This document shows positions 57,601 through 64,000 of a DNA stretch of 64,000 bases, in pieces. The notes under the pieces are model-generated. The model was not told where the DNA came from and searched no databases. It was given only the letters and a program-made list of their open reading frames with translations. Each line of letters opens with the position of its first letter. Within the stretch, counting starts at the first letter, position 1. Made by a program: the position numbers and the translations under genes. The stretch comes from Anaeramoeba flamelloides (lineage: Eukaryota > Metamonada > Anaeramoebidae), in NCBI GenBank assembly GCA_027625915.1, contig JANTQA010000021.1, positions 2,294,001-2,358,000 of the forward strand, written 5' to 3'.

Positions 57601-57728
57601 GTTTAATAATTTTAATTCTATATCACTTTTCTACTTTAATTCATCATTAATATCTAAATCATCCTGGATTTGAATATCTTCAATTTCGTTTTACTACTTT
57701 CAGTTAAACATTCTTTTAATTTAACCTT
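57601..57728 (-). pseudogene. Inverted fragment of the K+ channel C-terminal coding sequence
   Basis: The minus strand corresponds base for base, with about a dozen differences, to 56381-56508 of the channel gene; shared blocks include GAAGATATTCAAATCCAGGA and TTAGATATTAATGATGAATT. Relative to the gene it has lost several bases after AACTGAAAGTAG and an AAG codon became TAG, so it cannot encode protein. It lies about 1 kb beyond the gene's stop in opposite orientation, directly next to a LINE B fragment. Confidence 0.85.
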
Positions 57729-57769
57729 CATTTAACATTTAACATTCTCATTTTCAAGTCTTCATAAAT

Positions 57770-58290
57770 TTAGACAAGTATTTAATTTTTTTAAATTTAA
57801 GAATTCTAATTTTTCAATCAATTTATATTTTCTAGGATATACTTTTAATTGAGAGACATCAATTTTTGAGCCATTTTTATAAATTAATCCTGGTGAATGG
57901 ATATTAATTTATAGGAAATTTGTAACTGATTTATTGATAAATCTATCAATTATTTCAAAATCCTTTTGTGTTAGATTATATATTTCTAGACCATAATAAA
58001 GTTGGATTAACTTAAGAACTTTTACCGACAATTTTCATTAAATTATTGTGTTAATTTTATTTAAACAACTAATTGAGTTTTGTAAGCGCCTTTTTACCTT
58101 TTTGAAATTATATTCAAGATGTGTGTTTTTTTTATAACGAAATTACAAGATAATCATATCTTTTAATTCTTTTTTTATATTTTGTTTTTTTATTATGTAG
58201 GTTCATCCTGAATCTTTTTATCAATTCAAAAATACTTTCTAAATTATTTTTTGAGATATTAAATGCACCTTCATAATGAGAATAAGACCA
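57770..58290 (-). mobile_element. LINE family B fragment, minus strand
   Basis: On the minus strand it parallels 60430-60960: LILIMK near the start, then the NLESIFE-like and RMNLHNK-like stretches, and QLYYGLEIY...DFEIIDRFINKSVTNFL. Frames are interrupted and neither LINE end is present. It continues toward lower coordinates into the channel-gene fragment. Confidence 0.75.
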
Positions 58291-59025
58291 TAAAAAAGAT
58301 ATTTTAAGATTTCACCTTTTCAAAAGATATAAAAGTATCAAGGCTGGGTTAAATAAAAATGATACTTATATTAACATTTCCTCACCAATACTTGAGTTTA
58401 TTCATAATATAATCAAACCCTCAGGACTTCAGATTCTTAACGATCTTGTTATCTTTTTTAAAGAAAATTGGGGTAAATTTATCTAAAAATATCTCTATTA
58501 AAATAAATATTCAAAAAATTATTAAAATATCCACAATCATTAACTATCATTTATTGATTCTTGACAATGATTCAATTTTTTTATTAGTATTTTGTTATAT
58601 AAACCAAAGATATTAAATTTTCTTATTTCGATTTTATCAAACATTTTTTAGTGATGAAAAATGGTGTTTATTATTTTCTTTTTAATAGAAAAAATTGTTT
58701 TCTTAACTTGTTTAATCTAAATAAAATCTTCAAATTGAATCTAAATAAATAACTACCTTTATTTTTTTTTCAAAAAATCATTTGTAACCTTTAAATTTTT
58801 CTCGTTTTTTATTGAAATCGTGTCGTACATTATATTCATTAAAAAAAGTACTATTTTTTTTTTTTTTTGAAATATTTCAATGAAAATATTTTGAAATAAA
58901 TACTTTAGTCGTGGATTTGATTAGTATTAATATTAAAATTAATTTGATATTGTCAATTAAGGAATACCTTAATGCCAAAGATGATTTTTTATGAAATAAA
59001 AAACACACCACTTTGAAGCTTAATA

Positions 59026-59250
59026 ATCAATTACCAAATTAAATTAAATTAACCAAAAGTATATTGGCTGCAATTTTTGGTTATTCTTAATTAAATATAC
59101 AATTGATTTTGTTTTTCGTTTTTTACAAATTACTTCTTATCAACCCTTTTTAAATTTCAATTTCTTTTTTTTTCTTAATTTCTTTTTTTCTTTTAATTTT
59201 TTTTTATAATTTTAGCAAACATAGGAAAAATTTGGATCTGCTCTTCCAAT
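59026..59250 (+). repeat. 225-bp direct repeat, left copy
   Basis: Matches 59863-60087: ATCAATTA-CAAAT, ACCAAAAGTAT, ACTTCTTATCAACCCTTTTT and AAATTTCAAT, then a T-rich tract. The two copies flank about 610 bases that include an A-tailed repeat. A third, older copy is at 6110-6315. Confidence 0.65.
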
Positions 59251-59504
59251 GTATAACCATATATATATGAGTTTTATTGAAATTTCCAAATATTAAATTT
59301 AATTATAAGAGTATCTAGAACTTAATCTATACTTCTTAAATAAAAATAAAAATAATAAAATTTTGTTCAATTGAAAATTAATTTCGAATAATTGAAAAAC
59401 AATTGACTTTAAGAAAGAATAATTGTGTTCAAATTTAATTTTTTGAATAAATTGAAAATGAAAATTTCACCAAAATCACTTAAAAATCATCAAAAAAAGT
59501 AAAT

Positions 59505-59815
59505 TTATGGAGTTTAACTCAAAAAAAAAAAATGATGGATATAAATTAACCAAGAATTCATTTTTTTCATTTTTTTGCATTTTTTATCTGGCTGAATTTT
59601 CTTTTTTTTTTTTTTTTTTTTCCATTTTTCCCCTGGCTGAATCTTCTTTATATTGGGAAGAAGAGTTACGGTCTCAAAAAACCAAGTGGTTACTTACTAA
59701 TAATGAGACACTGGAACACAAAAGTATGAGTAACTTGAAAATAAAAACTAAAAAGCAAAGACAAAAAATATCAAACTATTTAAATCAAATCAGATCAACA
59801 AAAAAAAAAAAAAAA
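59505..59815 (+). repeat. Dispersed A-tailed repeat, copy 2
   Basis: Matches 41790-42012. This copy keeps an open frame of 108 codons from ATG 59507 with LAESSLYWEEELRSQKTKW and SNLKIKTKKQRQKIS, whereas the other copy's frame is broken. Whether the frame was ever used is unknown. Ends in an A-run at 59799-59815. Confidence 0.55.
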
Positions 59816-59862
59816 AGAAATTACAACAATTAAACAATGATTATCCCCAAATGAACATTCAT

Positions 59863-60087
59863 GATCAATTATCAAATACAATTAAATCAACCAAAAGTAT
59901 CGTGGCTGGGATTTTGGGATTACTTAATTAAAGATAGTATTGTTTTTTTTTTTGTTTTTAACTAATTACTTCTTATCAACCCTTTTTAAATTTCAATTGA
60001 TTTTTTTTTTCAATTTTTTACTTTTGTTTTTTGATTTTTGTTTTTTACTTTTTCAAACATAAAAAATTTTGGTATGCCCTTCTCATG
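59863..60087 (+). repeat. 225-bp direct repeat, right copy
   Basis: See the left copy at 59026-59250. It is followed immediately by the tail of a LINE A copy. Confidence 0.65.
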
Positions 60088-60190
60088 AATAATCGTGAAA
60101 TCTATACTTTTATTCTTAAATTACCCTTTGAGGAAATTTAAGTAAAAGTACATCTAGAGTGTAATTTACACTTCTTCAATCAATAATAAT
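60088..60190 (+). mobile_element. LINE family A 3' tail fragment
   Basis: ATAATCGTGAAATCTA, AAATTTAAGT and the hairpin AGTGTAATTTACACT with CTTCTTCAAT match the last 100 bases of the 15743 and 51314 copies. Nothing of the protein remains. LINE B is inserted at its very end. Confidence 0.75.
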
Positions 60191-60198
60191 AAGAATTC

Positions 60199-61530
60199 TT
60201 TTTTTGGTTTTGACTCTATACAACACTCGTTAATATATCAATCTATTAAAAAATTTATCAAAAATGAAACAATTAAAAATTGGCTCTTGAGATATTACAA
60301 AAAAGAAGGAATTGGAGTTTATCAAGGAGATCCCTTATCACCAATTCTCTTCGCATTTATATCTCATTTCCTACTAGAAAAGTTAAAAACTTTAGCTGTT
60401 CATGTTCAAATGTATGCAGATGATCTTATTCTTATTATGAAAGGGCCATTAATCTCTCTAAAAATTAATTTAGAAAGTATTTTTGAAATAATAAAAAGAT
60501 TCGGGATGAACCCACATAATAAAAAAAACCAAATATAAAAAAAGAATTAAAAGATATTTTTTATCTTGGGATTTGGTTAGAAAAAAAACACGCATCTTGA
60601 ATATAATTTCAAAAAAGTGGAAAAGTCCTTGGAAACACTTAATCGATTGTTTCAACAAAATAAACTCAACAATGGAGTCAAAATAACTTCTTTCAAAGCT
60701 CTCATTTTAAGTCAACTTTATTATGGTCTTGAAATATTTGACTTGAAACAAAATGATTTTGAAAGAATTGATAGATTTATCAATAAAACAGTCACAAATT
60801 TCTTAAAAATTAATATCCATTCACCTCGATTAATTTATAAAACTGAAGCAAAAATTGATCTCGCTAGATTAAAAATATACCGAAGAAAATATAAATTGAT
60901 AGAAAAATTAGATTTCTTAAATTTAAAAAAATTAAAAACAATACTAAATTTTCGAAAATTGGAAAACGAAAATATTAATTGGCACACTAAGGGATTAAAA
61001 TTATTAGATTTAGAATTAAAAGTTTTTCGATTAACCGAATTGGAAAATTCACCTAGTTGGAAAGTTCAACAATATCTAAAAATTATAAAACAACAAAATT
61101 GCAATTTCAAACAACAAAAATATTTAAACTGGAAAGCTTCAAAAACAATTCTAAAATTTCGAAATTTTACTAATTGTTTAAATAGGTACTCTTATGTAAC
61201 AAGTAAAAATAAAAATAAAAATTGTGATTTATGTAAAGAAAAGTTAAATATTGATATCATTGAAGATTTCGATCATTTTTTATGGGACTGTCCGGCCTAT
61301 AAAATAAATCGAAAAAATCTGGATATCTGAATTTTTGAAAAAAATAAAAAAATTAATAATATCGGAGATATTATTAATAAAAAAAAAATTCATCATATAT
61401 ATTATCATTAGTAAGTGATAATAAAATTTGTGATTCTTTAACAAAATTTCTAAAAAAAAGTTTAGAAATTAGGGCACACAGGAGAAAAGCAATTTTCTCT
61501 CTTCAAAAATAAAAAAAAAAAAAAAAAAAA
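60199..61530 (+). mobile_element. LINE family B, 5'-truncated, with target-site duplication
   Basis: AGAATTC flanks both ends (60192-60198 and 61531-61537). The element opens at the reverse-transcriptase box FDSIQHSLIYQSIKKF, then VYQGDPLSPILFAFISHFLL (60320) and MYADDLILIMKG (60410). A frame break lies near 60535. A 237-codon open frame (60617-61330) holds the thumb and C-terminal domain, with LSQLYYGLEIF near the start and a zinc knuckle C-D-L-C...DHFLWDCP at the end. The 3' UTR ends with a GAGAAAAGCAATTTTCTC hairpin and a long A-run. Endonuclease part absent. Only about one break is seen in the retained coding part, so it is fairly young. Confidence 0.9.
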
Positions 61531-61806
61531 AGAATTCATTTTTTCAATGTGATATAAAACCAATCCAATAAGAACAAATGAGACTAGTTCTAAGTGTTAT
61601 TATAGTTGAAGAACTTATTTTAAAAAATATGGAACAAAAAAATCCCTTAGACTTATAAAAATCACATTTTTAAATTTTTCAAATTTAAAAAAAAAAAAAA
61701 TTCTTTGTTTTATTTTTAGTATTATCTCAAAAGAACCAATTTTGACAAATTGATAAATGTATTAAAAAAAAGAAAAACAAATAAAAAAGGAGGAGTGAGT
61801 TTGAAA

Positions 61807-64000
61807 TTATTTCTCATTATCTAATTGATTTAAAATTTGATGAAATATTTTAATATTTTTCTCATTTTCTGAATTGCCGACAATAATCTGTTTAAAATAT
61901 TCTTCAAATCCGATATCCATTTTGTATCGGTCAATTGTTTCATTTATCAAATCGAGTCTGTAAGCATATGGATGCCTAACGCTTTTCATTCTAGCTATAT
62001 TACTAAAATTGGTTGCCATTGTGGCTGTTTGTCTGACAACGAATGGTAGAACTTGCTTCGTTACGATCATCCCGTCGATTAACAATCCAAATAGGGGTAC
62101 ATCTGCCTTTGAATGTATTTGCAATCGAAATAAACCATTGGGCAATGGATATATTATGATATGGGCATAATTAAATTTGGTAACAATGGTTTTAGGATCG
62201 TATTCTTGGTCATCTTCACACCAAATTATGTTCACAAAGTCGTTACCAAAATGCTTCTTTTTGTGTAATTGCATCTCATTTTGATCTAAATTGGGCATCC
62301 AAGTTGATACGTGGAAAATGACTTCCAAATCAAAATTGGAATAATATGGAACAGTCCGGCCATTTTCAAAGGAATAAATATCTAATCCACCTCGATAACC
62401 TAAATGGCTTTTCAATTGAACTTCCCAACCTAGCCCCGTAACAAACTCTTCAAAGGACGCGCTGCCTTTTTCATTTTTTAAGATTTCATTTTGCGATCTT
62501 TGGTTTTTGCCAACATAGATCACACCAATTTTTTGTGTTTCCCGTGACAACCTTTTATCCAATTCATTTATGGATCTTTCCACTCGATTATTCCTTTTTA
62601 AGGGGATCAAATTATTTAAATTTTTTAATGAGACCAAACCAAAGTGAGATAATAATAATCTGCAGTAATGGAAAAAGTGCAATGGTAATGGGCTTTCTTC
62701 TGGTATTTCAAATTTTGGCTTGACCTTCAATTGTGAAGTTTGTGTTTCTTCTTGGAAGTCTTCGTCTGTTGAAATCTTTTTTTTCATTTCTTGATCCTGA
62801 TCGATTATTTCTTTTTTCATTAAATCCCTTTTTAAAAAATGGGTTTGCTTATTCCTGCTTTGTTGGATAAGTTTTAACAAATTAACTTTATTTTCTTTAG
62901 TAATCGTTTTTCTTTCAATTTGCTTTGTATTATTATTATTAGCAACCGTTGTCACTTTTTTTTTTTTTGTAGAAGCTCTTTTTAAAGTGAATTTATTTTT
63001 GTTTAATTTAATTAATGATGCTTTGTCATTTTCATTTTTTCTTTTTTCTTCTTCTTTTTCGCTCTCACCCTCACCCTCACCCTCGCCCTCGTCCTGACCT
63101 TCACCATTATCTTCTTTTTTTTTATTTTCATTTTTTTTATTTTCATTTTTTTTATTTTCATTTTTTTTATTTTCATTTTTAATTTCCTTTCCCTTCCCTT
63201 TGTTTATGTTTTTGTTTTTGTTTATATTTATGTTTATTTGAATTTCCCTTTTTTGACTTATTTGTTTATTTTCTTCTATATATTTTAATAATTCATTAAA
63301 AACATCAACATCGTTATCATTTTTATTCGAAATTTTTAAATTTTCATTTGAAGGTAATAAACCGAATTTCCTCTTAAATCCATTTCCTTTACTAATAATT
63401 TTTTTTTGTTGTGAATTAAATATTTTCTTGTAATCAAAAAAATCGTTTCGAATAAACTTATCTGTTACGATTGGTATTTTAAATTTTGAGATTTTATCTG
63501 TTTTTTGAAAATTAGGATCTTTACTTAAATCTTTTGCATCCCAAACGTATTTACCAGTTGGGTCACGTAATATTAATCGAACCCATCTTTCATTTTTAGT
63601 TTTGGGTAATTCATGTATTTGGATAATCGAATCCTCAAAGGCAAATAATTGAGAATAGTGCGAATAATCAATTGAATTAATTTCATCATCATGATCATTA
63701 TCACCACCCTTCTTGATTTTTGGATCTTCTTTTTGGATTTCTTTCTGATTATTAGTATTTTTGTTTGTATTGAGAGAATCCTTTCTACTAAGCATTTCTT
63801 TTTGTTTTTTAAGTTTAATTTTTTCTTTCTTTGCAAGGATCTTTTGTTTTATTAGTTTTTCAGGCAAATCATCAAAATCTGAAACTTGAGATGAGCTAAA
63901 TTCTGGGCCAGCACTAAAAGGATAATTATTCCACAAATTTAATAAAGCAATTAAGACAATTTCAGAAGTGACTATTTCAGTTCTAATGCTATTGTTATTG
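61807..64000 (-). CDS. RALGAPA: RalGAP alpha-subunit homologue, C-terminal part (runs off window)
   Basis: The frame is open from the window edge to TAA at 61807, about 730 residues without a start. TTG at 63936 is not a plausible start: the frame continues upstream, with VLIALLNLWNNYPFSAGPEF matching the tuberin/RalGAP scaffold segment (LL..YPLPxGP). Then come a basic coiled stretch, WVRLILRDPTGKYVWD, a long K/E/N-rich insert with KNEN repeats and a (GE)n run (63066-63110), and HFFHYCRLLLSHFGL. The Rap/Ran-GAP domain occupies roughly the last 270 residues: KIGVIYVGKNQ, FVTGLGWEVQL, LEVIFHVSTWMP, HFGNDFVNIIW (with the GND asparagine-thumb residue), FNYAHIIIYPLPNGLF and VLPFVVRQTA. RalGAP alpha pairs with a beta subunit and stimulates GTP hydrolysis on Ral-type GTPases. 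The family call is firm; the alpha rather than tuberin assignment rests on the segment before the GAP domain. Confidence 0.9.
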   Translation of the reverse strand, partial: NNNSIRTEIVTSEIVLIALLNLWNNYPFSAGPEFSSSQVSDFDDLPEKLIKQKILAKKEKIKLKKQKEMLSRKDSLNTNKNTNNQKEIQKEDPKIKKGGDNDHDDEINSIDYSHYSQLFAFEDSIIQIHELPKTKNERWVRLILRDPTGKYVWDAKDLSKDPNFQKTDKISKFKIPIVTDKFIRNDFFDYKKIFNSQQKKIISKGNGFKRKFGLLPSNENLKISNKNDNDVDVFNELLKYIEENKQISQKREIQINININKNKNINKGKGKEIKNENKKNENKKNENKKNENKKKEDNGEGQDEGEGEGEGESEKEEEKRKNENDKASLIKLNKNKFTLKRASTKKKKVTTVANNNNTKQIERKTITKENKVNLLKLIQQSRNKQTHFLKRDLMKKEIIDQDQEMKKKISTDEDFQEETQTSQLKVKPKFEIPEESPLPLHFFHYCRLLLSHFGLVSLKNLNNLIPLKRNNRVERSINELDKRLSRETQKIGVIYVGKNQRSQNEILKNEKGSASFEEFVTGLGWEVQLKSHLGYRGGLDIYSFENGRTVPYYSNFDLEVIFHVSTWMPNLDQNEMQLHKKKHFGNDFVNIIWCEDDQEYDPKTIVTKFNYAHIIIYPLPNGLFRLQIHSKADVPLFGLLIDGMIVTKQVLPFVVRQTATMATNFSNIARMKSVRHPYAYRLDLINETIDRYKMDIGFEEYFKQIIVGNSENEKNIKIFHQILNQLDNEK

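Larger units (their letters stand above)
56667..61806. other. Region between channel and RalGAP genes: mobile-element debris
   Basis: Contains the composite repeat (57010-57480), an inverted channel-gene fragment (57601-57728), a LINE B fragment (57770-58290), a segment related to 28560-29220, paired 225-bp direct repeats around an A-tailed repeat, a LINE A tail and a LINE B copy. Downstream of the channel stop a long C/T-only tract spans 56678-56757. No host gene seen. Confidence 0.6.

Noticed and set aside
63934-63936. TTG as the start of the RalGAP gene
   Set aside because: The frame is open to the window edge and the upstream residues match the family scaffold, so the gene is cut by the window rather than starting here.
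1-64000. CRISPR arrays, operons or bacterial contamination
   Set aside because: No regularly spaced direct repeats with unique spacers, no ribosome-binding sites, and genes have spliceosomal introns and eukaryote-specific domains throughout.

Overview
The window is AT-rich eukaryotic nuclear DNA, most likely from a free-living amoeba-like protist. It uses the standard genetic code, nearly all stops are TAA, and spliceosomal introns are GT..AG. The proteins carry long E/K/N-rich low-complexity tracts, and the intergenic DNA is full of A/T runs and small inverted-repeat elements. The tracts resemble those I associate with Anaeramoeba, but this is an impression and not an identification.

Layout. 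192-4017 (-): four-exon BAR-domain protein. 7580-8809 (+): highly diverged actin-like protein. 14227-15552 (+): SLC35F6-like transporter. 15743-16886 (+): 5'-truncated LINE with a 12-bp target-site duplication. 18090-20126 (-): GON4L-like SANT nuclear protein. 23379-27773 (+): unrecognised eight-helix membrane protein in three exons. 31582-36134 (-): charged coiled-coil protein built from repeated exons. 40037-48625 (-): very large cytohesin-like ARF exchange factor, recovered only by joining four exons. 49956-56666 (+): BK/Slo-type K+ channel whose first intron holds a second LINE. 57601-58290 (-): an inverted broken piece of that channel's C-terminus beside a LINE fragment. 60199-61530 (+): a LINE of a second family. 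61807-64000 (-): C-terminal part of a RalGAP-alpha homologue that runs off the window.

Functional theme. Three genes (BAR protein, Sec7-PH ARF-GEF, RalGAP-alpha) belong to membrane-trafficking and small-GTPase control. The ARF-GEF is the standout. Its 1.8-kb-residue-scale disordered N-terminus carries twelve near-identical units, each centred on a hydrophobic F-L-L-D-[IL]-L-G-G-G core like clathrin/adaptor-box motifs, ahead of an ordinary Sec7-PH core with the catalytic glutamate kept.

Mobile DNA. There are two LINE families, each ending in a short perfect hairpin followed by poly(A); Tc1/mariner-like MITEs with TA duplications; TTAA-flanked elements; 540-bp inverted repeats that bracket half of the BAR gene; and a composite repeat family, one copy of which sits inside a LINE. 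Coordinates of exons are inferred from splice consensus and frame; no transcript evidence was available.
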